Shown here: positions 42,601-51,331 of the stretch, piece by piece
Layout: each line of letters opens with the position of its first letter
Numbering within the stretch: position 1 is the stretch's first letter
Origin: Malaya genurostris
Lineage: Eukaryota > Arthropoda > Insecta > Diptera > Culicidae
DNA length: 64,000 nucleotides
Direction of reading: 5' to 3'
Assembly (NCBI RefSeq): GCF_030247185.1
Contig: NC_080572.1
Location: 297,338,314 to 297,402,313 of the forward strand
Notes under the pieces: model-generated
Told to the model about the DNA's origin: nothing
Databases searched by the model: none
The model's input: only the letters and a program-made list of their open reading frames with translations
Made by a program: the position numbers and the translations under genes

Positions 42601-43309
42601 AATCGTCACATTAATTCCAAACCATTATTTCCTCTTCACAGATAGTCTGAGTGCAATTGAAGCCATTCGCTCAAACATGTCTGGCAAGACTGAACCGTTT
42701 TTCCTGGGCAAAATAAAACAGTGCCTGAACGACATATTGAACAATAATTATCTAATCACTATAGTCTGGGTCCCGGCTCATTGCTCCATTCCTGGCAATG
42801 AAAGAGCCGATATTTTAGCCAAACGTGGTGCTATTGAGGGTGAAATTTATGAGAGACCAATTGCTTTCAACGAATTCTATAGCTCGTCTCGCCAAAGAAC
42901 ACTTGCCAGCTGGCAAGCTTCTTGGGATAAAGATGATCTGGGTCGGTGGATGCACTCAATTATTCCGAAAATATCGACAAAGGCATGGTTCAGGGGACTG
43001 GATGTGAGTAGAGATTTCATTCGTGTGATGTCCAGACTCATGTCCAATCACTACACGTTAGATGCACATCTCCTTCGAATTGGGCTCTCCGAGACTAATC
43101 ATTGTGCTTGTGGCGAAGGTTATCGAGATATTGATCATGTCGTTTGGACATGCGTGGAGTATCGTGATGTCAGATCTCAACTAATAAATTCTTTGCGTAC
43201 CCAAGGTAGACTATCCAATGTCCCAGTTCGAGACATTCTTGCTTGTCGTGACCTTTCATACATGAAACTTATTTATCATTTCATAAAGAAAACTGGAGTT
43301 TCAATTTAA
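39617..43309 (+). CDS. I-element ORF2: endonuclease, reverse transcriptase, RNase H
   Basis: 1230 residues when started at the ATG inside ATGGATAA (39617), which overlaps the ORF1 stop by 8 nt and suggests coupled reinitiation. An earlier in-frame ATG at 39593 is possible. Endonuclease: QWNCRSI, CETWLTSN, GDLNSHG (about 140), GSDHLPI (about 215). Reverse transcriptase: motif A FLDIKGTFDSV (about 571), motif B GLPQGSCLSPLLYN, motif C LADD (about 661), where most relatives have F or Y before ADD. RNase H: YTDGS (about 949), AELAAV, TDSLSA, and PAHCSIPGNERAD (about 1053). A Cys/His cluster CACGEGYRDIDHVVWTC lies near 1162. All catalytic residues expected for the three enzymes are present. No internal stop was seen. 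Confidence 0.93.
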   Translation: MDNLSPAANDTITVLQWNCRSIMPKLDSFKILLHSQKCDVFALCETWLTSNIALNFNDFNIIRLDRDSPYGGVLLGIKKCYSFYRLNIPSTSSIEVIACQINIKGKDICIASVYIPPKAQVGQRQLNEMVEALPAPRLILGDLNSHGMMWGSVYNDSRSSLIQNICDNFSMTVLNMGSMTRIPRPPARPSALDLSLCSTSIRLDCTWKILPDLHGSDHLPIIISISCNKCIANSASIPYDLTKNIDWIKYQSKISSILNSMEELPPLEEYDFLVCSILEAAEQSQTKRFPGPTTNRRPPNPWWDKECSEAKLAKQNACKTFLKRGGGTPQNFEKLMVLETKYKSILRAKKCSYWRHFVEGLSRDTSMSTLWNTARRMRNRTVGNESDEYSNRWIFDFARKVCPDSVPTQSIIRESPPNNGFINNPFSMMEFSIALLSCNNNAPGLDRIKFNLVKNLPDLAKRRLLELFNKFLEQNIVPPDWRQVKVIAIQKPGKPASNHNSYRPIAMLSCIRKLFEKIILRRLDTWVETNGLLSDTQFGFRRNKGTNDCLALLSSDIQIAFAQKQQMASVFLDIKGTFDSVSIDVLSDKLHQNGLPAVINNYLHNLLSEKHMHFSHGDLATLRNSYMGLPQGSCLSPLLYNFYVNDIDSCLVTPCTLRQLADDGVVSVTGPKAIDLHKPLQDTLDNLSDWAVHLGIEFSAEKTELVVFSRKHDPAQLQLHMMGRMIQQVLTFKYLGVWFDSKCTWGGHIRFLITKCQQRVNFLRTITGSWWGAHPEDLIKLYQTTILSVMEYGCVCFRSAANSHIIKLERIQYRCLRIALGCMHSTHTMSLEVLAGVFPLKDRFWELSSRLLIRCEVLNPMVINNFERLVELRSQTKFMTVYFNHMSQEINPSRYIPIRVSLLNVPDSTLFFDTSMQREVRGIPDHLRSTEIPKIFSSKFRHIDSEKMFYTDGSRIEEATGFGMFNNNVSASFRLQEPASVYIAELAAVQYSLSVIVTLIPNHYFLFTDSLSAIEAIRSNMSGKTEPFFLGKIKQCLNDILNNNYLITIVWVPAHCSIPGNERADILAKRGAIEGEIYERPIAFNEFYSSSRQRTLASWQASWDKDDLGRWMHSIIPKISTKAWFRGLDVSRDFIRVMSRLMSNHYTLDAHLLRIGLSETNHCACGEGYRDIDHVVWTCVEYRDVRSQLINSLRTQGRLSNVPVRDILACRDLSYMKLIYHFIKKTGVSI

Positions 43310-43713
43310 TAAAGGCCCCTTTCAAGACTTAGTTCTGATCCCAGCTGCGTCCATGAGTTCAACCAATAGCTAAATTAGAATAAAAATAATGTAATGATAC
43401 AAACAAACTCGAAACAGTTTATGAAATTATTAACAAAATGTCTGAAAATAACAGCTTATTTTATAATTTATAGAAGTTAATCGTTTGGTTCAAATAATAT
43501 TTCCGAGTAGATTTCATAATTAATGACGAGTTACCTAAGATGATATTTAAGTAATAAGAGAATATGTTTTAATAAATGCAAAACGTTGTGACTATGTTAG
43601 AATTAAATTAGGATAAGAATATTATGTAAAAGTGATGCTACGGCGAAGAAAAACTTATGTAAACTGCCTTAAGAAATAAACGTATTTATGAAAAAAAAAA
43701 AGAGCATCCAAAT

Positions 43714-45189
43714 GTTTTGCATCGCTTAGAGCAAATTCAGCAGCTGCAAGATTTATATGGGTGGTCTATAGCATAACTGAAACTGAAACAAACGTATCCC
43801 CAGCAAGCCGTTTTAGTGTTATTTATTCGAACAGTTCAACTCTCAAATTTAAAACTGGTCTACGATTTTTTCTATATTTGAAACACAGATAAAACGCTGC
43901 TGGGGCTGTAAGTTTATTTTGTTATAAATTCTAGATTTAAATTTTAAAACTGTCATAAATTATGCATCTAGAACTAGAACACTCCTGAACATGCCCTTAA
44001 CGTGACGCTTGCTGCCTGCATACATCAAATAAACATAGATTTCCAAGTGTAATAGTAATGTAGTTGAGCAACCCGTGACAGCAACAGCACAGACTAACAG
44101 ACATGACAGTATGAGTAAATTCTTATATAAAATAATTTTTCGTGATGCACTAGCTCCACCTATATTGTACTGCGCGAACTATTTACTATCTGTACACCCC
44201 TTGTGTTATGTAAAAGTTTTTTTACTAGTTGGTTTCCCCTCGTTTGTCAACACCGATCAGCTGCTTGCAGGGATGCCTGATTTCATCAAAATATTTGAAA
44301 ATGAATCGTCACAATAAATTATTGGATTACGTTGATAATATATTTAACTTTTTCGCGATGTTTGAAGGTAACCATTTATTTGACTCAACGTTGTTCATCT
44401 AGACTATTTTTTATTGTTTTGGTAGTTTTCACCCGAAATTAAGTGGCGGCAGACCAGAAGCAAGTAAATATTGTAACAAAACGGGTTCGATTTTGAATTG
44501 CGTTGGAGGATGAGAAGTAGGCACAATTATGTATATAGTTTTGGCAATATGTATTAAATCTGTATCCTGCATGAAATTCGCATGGACGTATACAAATCAA
44601 TACATTACAGGTAATTCTGTATGAATGGCAACTCTGTTGGTAAATGAAAAAAATAAACACAGTCTAGATGACAGACAGGATGTTTTTGATAGGGTAACGT
44701 GGCGCCATCATGACACATGTGAGTACTGTCCCAAATAAAGGAATATTCGAAATGACCGTTAAAATGATTGAAGAATCTAATTTGAGTGTCCTGTCTGTTA
44801 GTCTGTGGCAACAGCACCGTCTGGTGGAGAATGGGTGCGTAAATGCTCCTAAAATGCATGCATAAAGTTGCCTGCACATTTAACACAATCTCAGTAGCTA
44901 ATGGAAAAAAGTACACCCGTTTCTCACTAGAGGTGCTGTTAGTGTCACCGTACAGTGGGAAATCTATGTTTATTTGATTTATGCTGCCTGGTAGCTGCCC
45001 TAGATTTCCCACTGTCTGAGACACTGACAGCGCCTCTAGTGAGAGTGAATGTACTTTTTTCCATAACAATCAAATTGAAATTTTTTCCTCGTTTAAGTAT
45101 TTTCTTCAATTGTTTCACTAAACGATTTGAAAGGGTAGTAAGATTATTGTCAATATTGTGTATTACATAAACATTTGATTATTACGGCT
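43714..45189. other. Intergenic; inverted repeats and a small MITE
   Basis: No gene recognised. About 44899-44966 (GGAAAAAAGTACAC, TCTCACTAGAGG, CAGTGGGAAATCTA) is inverted at 45000-45065. Parts are again inverted at about 44009-44045 (CAAATAAACATAGATTTCC). CAGACTAACAGACA occurs at 44092 and inverted near 44790. These look like remnants of one element family, not further identified. Confidence 0.5.
43798..43905. mobile_element. Small MITE-like element, CCCCAGCA ends
   Basis: Left end CCCCAGCAAGCCGTTTTA and inverted right end CCCCAGCAGCGTTTTATC pair with few mismatches over about 18 bp. Length is 108 bp. No clear target duplication. Confidence 0.5.
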
Positions 45190-45531
45190 TGTCCCAAGTA
45201 ACACAGGACCAGATGATATTTCTTCAATAGTATTGAAAACAGTCTCCTGAACAGCCTCCCAACGCCACTGACAATACTTTTCTACACGAATTCTTGAAGA
45301 AATCATTCCTTTTCCCAGTGTTTTATAAAGGCAACAAATCCGACCTAACTAATTATCATGGAATAGCTTCACTTTGCGCTGTATCCAAGTTATTTTTTAA
45401 CCCACTATTGCAACGACTACATATCTGAAACGCAACACGGATTTTTGCCTAAGCGATCTACCTCTACAAATTTTGTATCCTACATTTCGTTTATCATTCG
45501 ATTTCTAAAATCACGTCTACCGGTCGACGCA
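45190..45531 (+). pseudogene. Jockey-like LINE reverse transcriptase fragment
   Basis: Broken translation shows GPDDISSIVLKTV, then PVFYKGNKSDLTNYHGIASL, CAVSKLF and, in another frame, ETQHGFLPKRSTSTNF. These are the reverse transcriptase blocks that precede motif A in jockey-type elements. Several frameshifts; it ends where the dispersed repeat begins. No other part of the element is attached. Confidence 0.75.
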
Positions 45532-46557
45532 TTTTAATGTGGAACACATTTTTGTTTTCTATATAGGTGTGCAAATTAAACGTAGAAATGTGGTCAGGTT
45601 TTGAACAATTACAGCTCAGTCAATTTTGCATGAATTATTAATATTATATCACCATTTGATTGGAAATATTTCTACGTATTAATTTGAATGTTCATAGCCA
45701 TGTATTTCTAATTGTATATCATTGAAATGTTGATTAATAGCTAGCAGTGTCCTATTTTCCATGCAAAAAATCTCCGGCTTACCGGATTTCCCTGCCATAG
45801 TCGACGGTTTTGAAGGAGTAAGCGATATATCAAGGGGAAAGCATCGCGCTGATTGATCAATCGATGCTAAAGCGAAGCTGTTGGAAGCACGCGAAGCTAT
45901 AAATATAAGCAAAATTATAGCTAACGTTTCAGTCCTACACGTAGCATGCTAGAGGTAGGTTGTTACTAGACAGCAAGACAAAAAGTGCCATAAAACGATT
46001 TGAAACTTTAATTGGTATGCTCTGATCGTGTGTCATGCAAGTTCGGATGAAATTCCATGTTATGTATGTCGTTTCGCCTGAGGAATTGACAACTATCCCA
46101 GGGTAAATTTGGAGTGCATAAGATTAATTTCCAATTTATATATGATGAACTCGATTGATAATAAGAAAAAGTTTATCGCTTCAACCGAAAGCACAGAATG
46201 GTTGTAATGGTAGAGAAACGCTATAAAAATAACTGCTTGCATACAAAACTTGAACACAAGCTTGACGAAGAGAATATCCTTATCGTGTACAAACATATAA
46301 TTGCATACATTTGGGCTATTTGTGTAATTTCGTCGGCTACAAAACAAATACAAATCACGACAAATAAAGTCTATATTCTGGGTTCGCGTGTTCGGTTTTG
46401 GTTCCTAATAAGGTTTAATCTAAGCAGACTCTCGTGCATTTGCGAATTCAAAAGTGTGACGATTGATTGAACTGTTTGATTGTAGATCATTCGAAATTTT
46501 GGTTGCCTTGTTCCACATCAACGGCTCGAACAACCCCATGGGGCTGATCCTTGTAGT
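45532..46557 (+). repeat. Dispersed ~1-kb repeat (copy 2), promoter-like
   Basis: Uninterrupted by the MITE and LINE that split copy 1. It contains CTATAAATATAAGC at about 45897, TCAGTC about 30 bp later and AATAAGGTTTAATC near 46409, where copy 1 has AATAAAGTTT. The start TTAATGTGGAACACA and the inverted end TTGATGTGGAACAA share about 10 bp. It has 185 bp more than copy 1 (46104-46288). It lies against the Gypsy RNase H relic. Confidence 0.7.
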
Positions 46558-46690
46558 TTTTCCGTTGAAATGAGCGTTCTCGAAGCATATCCAATGATCG
46601 CATCTCTTTGGAATACTGAAACTCCAAGACCGATACAACTAGCATCGCATTCGTTGGTGACTGGTTGGTTCATGTCATAATAACGTAGTG
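46558..46690 (-). pseudogene. Gypsy RNase H relic, separated from its pol gene by a LINE
   Basis: Minus-strand frame reads YDMNQPVTNECDASCIGLG followed by a YASRTLISTEK block, the start of a Ty3/Gypsy RNase H domain (ECDAS motif). It is in the same orientation as the Gypsy pol fragment at 49957-51300 on the other side of the jockey-like LINE. It is therefore the continuation of the same element, minus roughly the second half of the reverse transcriptase. It is cut by the dispersed repeat at 46557. Confidence 0.8.
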
Positions 46691-47124
46691 TTTTTATTTA
46701 TTTATTTATTTATTATTAAATTTATTCATCTGACAATAAAATGGTCTTAATGAATATGTTTAGTCAAGTCATAAAATTGTAGATCGCTGTACTTTCTGCA
46801 CGAATTTGTGTGATGGTTCATCAAATTCAAAAAGGTGTTCAACGGTGCTAAATGTCCTTAAGCATGATGTTATCGGTTCGTAATACCCGAACGTCGTTCG
46901 ATGAAATCTCGGCTGAAATAAACTGGTAGAGCGCAGTGATCGTTGTGAAGCACGAAAATCCAGTTGAGACAAAATCTTCGGTGAGTCGATATCCCCGTTG
47001 ATCAGTTTTGCCACGAAAGTAGTTTGCTGAATTTTCCTGCGTCGTTCCAATGAGTCGAGTCCGATCAGTCGACAGCGATCGTGGTATGGTGGAAGCTCAA
47101 GCGGGTTCTGCCAGGGAAGGGTTC

Positions 47125-47880
47125 TTAGAGCAAGACGAACAAATCGTTTCTGAACGCGCTCAATCCATAAGTTCCATGTAAGTTGATAAGGACTCCAAAT
47201 ACGCTAGCATTTTCCAGTATTGGACTAACCAAAGAGCAATATAACGCCTTCAAACAATACGGATCTTTGAAGTCCCGCCCGATCTTTGCAATAAAACCTA
47301 GTTGCCGTGTTGCTTTTGAAATTATAGATGAACGATGCAGATTGAAGGTAAGTTTGGCATCTAACAAAACACCAAGGTCATCAACATGGTCAACTCTCTG
47401 GAGCGTTTGTCCATCAATTGCATAGTCGAATCGAATTGGGTTCAGTATACGGTGAAACGTTATGAACTGGCATTTTGAAATGCTGACAATCAACCAGTTT
47501 CTACGACACCAGGCGACAAATGTATCTAGAAATTTTTGAAGCCGGATGCAGTCGTCAATAGAACGAACTTCAAGATATAATTTCAAATCATCGGCATATA
47601 CTAATCTGCAGCCAACTCCAAGCACCGAAACAGCATCGTTGAAGAACAGCAAAAACAAAAGTGGACCCATATTGCTGCCTTGAGGAACTCCTGATAAATT
47701 TGAGAACGAAGATGATACACAAGAGCCGAGCTTAATTCGCAGGACTCTACCACATAAGTAAGAGCGTAGCCAGTCAGTAAACTTTTGTGTGGCGCCCAGC
47801 CGCAACATCTTGCGCAAGAGTATTCGGTGGTCAATTCGGTCGAAAGCTGCTTTCAGATCAGTGTATACTGCATCAATTTG
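47125..47880 (-). pseudogene. Jockey-like LINE, second part of reverse transcriptase
   Basis: From about 47880 the frame reads DLKAAFDRIDHRILLRKML (motif A), GVPQGSNMGPLLFLLFFND (motif B), LVYADDLKLYLEV (motif C) and then the thumb region (DDLGVLLDAKLTFNLH). It is separated from the upstream part by the frame break at 47880-47970, and the end near 47125 is degraded. Inactive as it stands. Confidence 0.85.
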
Positions 47881-47884
47881 TACT

Positions 47885-49207
47885 TTATTCTCCGAACTCG
47901 AAAAACAACTGGAAGAGATTCGTGATCTCTAAGAGATTCGTGATCTCGAAGAGATCTAAGAGATTCGTGCTGACTGAACGACCAGGCATAAATCCATGCA
48001 GATCAATAGAGATGTAATTTTTAGTACGAAAAAGTACCTCAGTGCTCACAATTATTTCGAACAGTTTAGATGCAGCTGATAAATTGGTTATGCCTCGATA
48101 ATTTCTAACATTTGTACGATCACCGCTCTTGTATACAGGAAACATGAAAGATTGCTTCCAAGTCATCGGAAAAATACCTTGCTCAAATGATTTGTTAAAT
48201 ATAGTGCACAAAGGATCAGCTAAAGCAGAAGCGCAATGACTGTACACCGCTGCAGGTATGCCATCTGGTCCGGCCGAGAACGATCGTTTCAACTTCTTCG
48301 CTGCGGCAACAATCATATCGGGAGTAACCAAAAATGTGTCAATGTGCACTAAATTCTCAGGAACATCCACCGCGGCGGTCTCCGCATCGATACCGGAGGC
48401 TGTTTTTTCTGCAAACACCGAAGCAAAGAACTTTGCAAACAGATCACATGACTCCAAGGATGACCTGGATTCAACACCATCGAGACAAACTTTCGAAGGA
48501 ATTGATGAGCATTTACGTTTCGAGTTTACAAAAGTCCAGAAATGTTTGGGATTCCGACGAAGATCAGTTTGAACCCGCATAACGTAGGATTTGTACAACC
48601 CCGCGTTTAATTTGCGATAGTTTTCACTGGAACTTTTGAACATTTGTTTTATTTCAGCGCTTTTCCAGCGACGATGTTTGCGCTGCCAAGCATTTCGAAT
48701 TCGTTTCAATTTACGAAGCAAAGCTGTGCTCCAAGGAGGACTTATTGGCCGTTTTACAAAAGGCAAATTTGAACTTAACCACTGAGTTATTTTATTACAG
48801 AAAAAAGATGCCATTTCATTTGCGTTGTCGATATCTTGCAAAGCACTCCAGTTAACGTTTTGCAAGAATTCAAGTAAAGCACCAAAATCAATTTTTCTAT
48901 AATTTAGTGGCCTTGATTCATTCGTGGAGTCCATGTTGCGGGAATTGTTTTCGCAGTCAGCAGCCAACGAGATAACTAAAGGCGGATGATGCGGGTCGAC
49001 AGGTAGCAGTGGAGTAACACTACAATCAACTATTAATTGATGCTCCGAAGAACAAAAGACCAAATCGAGCAATCGCCCAAGATGATTTCTGCACTGGTTT
49101 GCTTGATGTAGATTTAAAAAATCCATACCATCGATCAGCGCTGCACCAGCAGCGGATGGCAACAAAGAACAAGCGGGTTGTGTTTCTTCATGCCGTTGAT
49201 TCCACAC
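47885..49207 (-). pseudogene. Jockey-like LINE, C-terminal endonuclease and first part of reverse transcriptase
   Basis: Contains the endonuclease tail (LDLVFCSSEHQLIVDCSVTP), a linker rich in basic residues (WQRKHRRWKSAEIKQMFKSS) and early reverse transcriptase blocks (SAGPDGIPAAVYSHC, FPVYKSGDRTNVRNYRGI, GFMPGRSVSTN). The frame then runs into a small tandem repeat at about 47907-47970 (AAGAGATTCGTGATCTC, several copies) and stops. The tandem repeat is probably the cause of the frame break. The N-terminal start is artificial because the SINE-like insertion lies just upstream. Confidence 0.85.
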
Positions 49208-49235
49208 AATGCGGGGCTGGTTGAAATCACCACAC

Positions 49236-49506
49236 CACTTCCGGTGAAACTCTCAACGGGTGAGCACGTTGCATCGTGTTAGTCCGGGGAAAATTCGAGT
49301 ATTTCGCAAGAAAGAAAGGATTTTCAGCCGTACTTTGACGATTCGACGCAGCCACACAGCGAGATTTTCGCTTGTAGTCAAGTGAAAAGAAAGTCCACTG
49401 GACTATAAACGAAAATTAACTGGCAATATAGCCTTAGTTGCTGTGCCATCAATTCGGCGTCATCTCAAGTGAGGTGACGCCAACCAGAAAGGAAGAAGAA
49501 GAAGAA
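49236..49506 (+). mobile_element. SINE-like 271-bp insertion with GAA tail
   Basis: Bounded by the perfect 13-bp duplication GAAATCACCACAC (49223-49235 and 49507-49519). Its + strand ends in (GAA)n, and the start reads CACTTCCGGTGAAACTC, so it is oriented +. Removing the insert and one duplicate brings the LINE endonuclease frames on the two sides (785 nt apart, minus 284) into register. No coding potential; I see no tRNA-like head. Confidence 0.85.
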
Positions 49507-49956
49507 GAAATCACCACACACCAGAACAATATCATTCACAGAACCTTTACTGCACAGTTCCGAAACAGTTGAAATGTGCGCATCGATCACATCAACGTTT
49601 TGGCTTTTATCAGGGGGAATGTACACACCGCATAGCAGTAACTTTCTACCCCACACTGTAGCACTTGCACACACTTGTTCAAGACACTGACCATTCACCG
49701 TTTCAATGATAGAGCTGACGTGTTTGCGTGAAATGGCAATCAAAACTCCACCAAATGATGCTTTGTCACTATTAGCTGAGCTGCGGTCACAGCGAAAAAC
49801 ATTAAAGGAATTTCCAAACAACTGCTGAGAGTTTATTCGGCTATCCAGTCCGGTCTCGGTCAAAAAGATGACATCAAAGTTACAGTCACTCGTCGTTAGA
49901 AAGATCTCGTCGATTTTTGTCCTCAATCCCCGAACATGTCGGACACTAGTAATTTT
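49507..49956 (-). pseudogene. Jockey-like LINE, N-terminal endonuclease fragment
   Basis: Minus-strand frame contains VRGLRTKIDEIFL, VIFLTETGLDSRI, FGGVLIAI, LLLCGVYIPPD and VCGDF, where the SINE-like insertion cuts in. These are endonuclease blocks with the catalytic Glu (TETGL) and the GDF of GDFN. The first residues (with the catalytic Asn) are lost at the fusion with Gypsy. Confidence 0.8.
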
Positions 49957-51300
49957 ACCGTCAATAACCTCTTGTAGCTTAATTTGGAACATCTCTGGAG
50001 CCGAAGCGATCCCAAATGGAAGACGTGTCCATCAATATCGCCCAAACGGTGTCCAGAAAGTGGTCAATTTGCTGCTTTGCTCGTCTAACAGTACATGCCA
50101 GAACCCTTTTTTAGAGTCCATTGTAGAAAAGACTCTCGCCTTCCCCAGTTCTGGCAGTATTTCATCTAAAGTCACAAATTGAAGATTTGGTCGTCGGAGT
50201 GCCTTATTTAGATGAATCGGGTCCAAACTCCTGTGTCTTTTCCGCTTTTTTGAACAATGATAATGTTGCTAATCCAATCGGTGTGATTTGTTTCTTTTGT
50301 AAGTACCTATGCCACACTTCTAACTCGTCCTTGAGTTTGCTTCTCATTGCAATTGGTACACGACGCGGTGGTTGGATTATCGGTTTTACGGTGTCATCAA
50401 GCTCCAAAGATACTTCACCTGAGAGTTTTCCGTAACCTGCAAATATCTCTTCGTGACGTTCGATGATCTCATGTGCCTTGACACAATAAATGTTTAACAG
50501 CCTATTCGAATCAGTAATTTGAGTATTCGGTTCTTGTTTGACGAATGTCACGGTGTTGCAAAACTTTACAAGGCCTAGCTCTCGGGAGGCTCGTGCCGAC
50601 AACAATGGGCAATGATCAACGTGTACCACTTGCAACACCAGAAGGAATTTCTTTTACTTGTCCTAGAACGTTTATCGGGTTGCCTCCGAAACTCTGCAAA
50701 CGGTATTTCGATGATAGTAATTGTGGTTTCTGATCTCCCGACAACTTGACTAGCGTTGAGTATGCGATGAGGCTGGTATTTGCACCGGTATCCAATACGC
50801 ACAAAATGTTTTTCCACGTTTCATTAAATTTTAGTTTTACTTCTGCCATAACACTACCTCCACTACTCGAATCGTCAAAAATCTTACCGATTTCGTACTC
50901 TTTGTCAGATTCTTCTGACGACGTCCCAACTAACCAAAAGTTCGGATAAAAGGGACTGATTTGGCTTAAGCAGCTCTCAAAGTTATTCAATAGCATTCTA
51001 AGCAGCCCATTTTTTAAGTAATTATCTACACTTGAAAGTTCGCGAGACGCAGCAGAACGAACTTCTAAGCTGCTTCTAGAATACATTGTTTAGCTTCTAT
51101 GCAGCGAAAAAGATCACGCGGAACTTGTTCTGTACTTTCAAGTTGCTAAAAGTACCACGTGCACTCTTAAGCAGCGAGAAAGTTCACGCTTAACTTGATC
51201 TGTACTTTCAAGTTCTCAAAAGTTCCACGTGTACTTTTAAGCAGCAAGAAAGTGGGCTTTTTAAGTAATTGTGGAACTTCTGGTTGCTTGGGGTATCAAC
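49957..51300 (-). pseudogene. Gypsy pol fragment: protease and N-terminal reverse transcriptase
   Basis: Minus strand. The protease has LCVLDTGANTSLI (about 50770-50810). Reverse transcriptase blocks include RHEEIFAGYGKLSG, FSTMDSKKGFWHVLL and LPFGIASAPEMFQIKL. Between them the frame shifts near 50215, and a CGA-to-TGA type stop interrupts the FGRY.WTRLPFG block near 50040. It ends at the LINE junction before the catalytic YxDD block. A MITE (50925-51292) separates the protease from the end of gag. Inactive. Confidence 0.85.
50925..51292. mobile_element. MITE with CCCAA ends (368 bp), GT duplication
   Basis: Left end CCCAACTAACCAAAAGTTC and inverted right end CCCAAGCAACCAGAAGTTCC. Flanked by GT (50923-50924, 51293-51294). 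Removing 370 bp puts the Gypsy frame at 51486 and the protease frame at 51086 in register, which confirms the boundaries. The interior has repeated TTAAGCAGCGAGAAAGTT and CTTTCAAGTT words. A relative is at 10031. Confidence 0.85.
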
Positions 51301-51331
51301 TTCACCACTATAATCCGGATCAGTTTCACCT

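Larger units (their letters stand above)
37648..43700 (+). mobile_element. Full-length I-type LINE with 13-bp target duplication
   Basis: Flanked by the perfect duplication AGAGCATCCAAAT (37635-37647, 43701-43713). It starts CATTCAGTAATAGCCGTTC and ends in an A10 tail, 6053 bp in all. It has a 5' untranslated region of about 690 bp with repeated GTGCAAAGGCAC words, two overlapping uninterrupted ORFs and a 3'UTR of about 390 bp. Both ORFs are open and the catalytic motifs are present, so this copy may be able to move itself. A poly(A) tail differs from the TAA repeats of the Drosophila I factor. Confidence 0.93.
46691..49955 (-). mobile_element. Jockey-like LINE, 5'-truncated, inserted in Gypsy
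   Basis: Minus-strand non-LTR element with endonuclease (partial) and reverse transcriptase, no RNase H. Its 3' end is a TTTA-type simple repeat (46691-46716). The 5' end is fused to the Gypsy reverse transcriptase near 49950. The endonuclease is split by a 271-bp insertion (49236-49506) and the reverse transcriptase is broken near 47900. I found no target duplication at its ends. Confidence 0.82.

Noticed and set aside
38314..43309. I-element ORFs as host genes
   Set aside because: Zinc knuckles, endonuclease, reverse transcriptase and RNase H, with a flanking target duplication and a poly(A) tail, show a retrotransposon.
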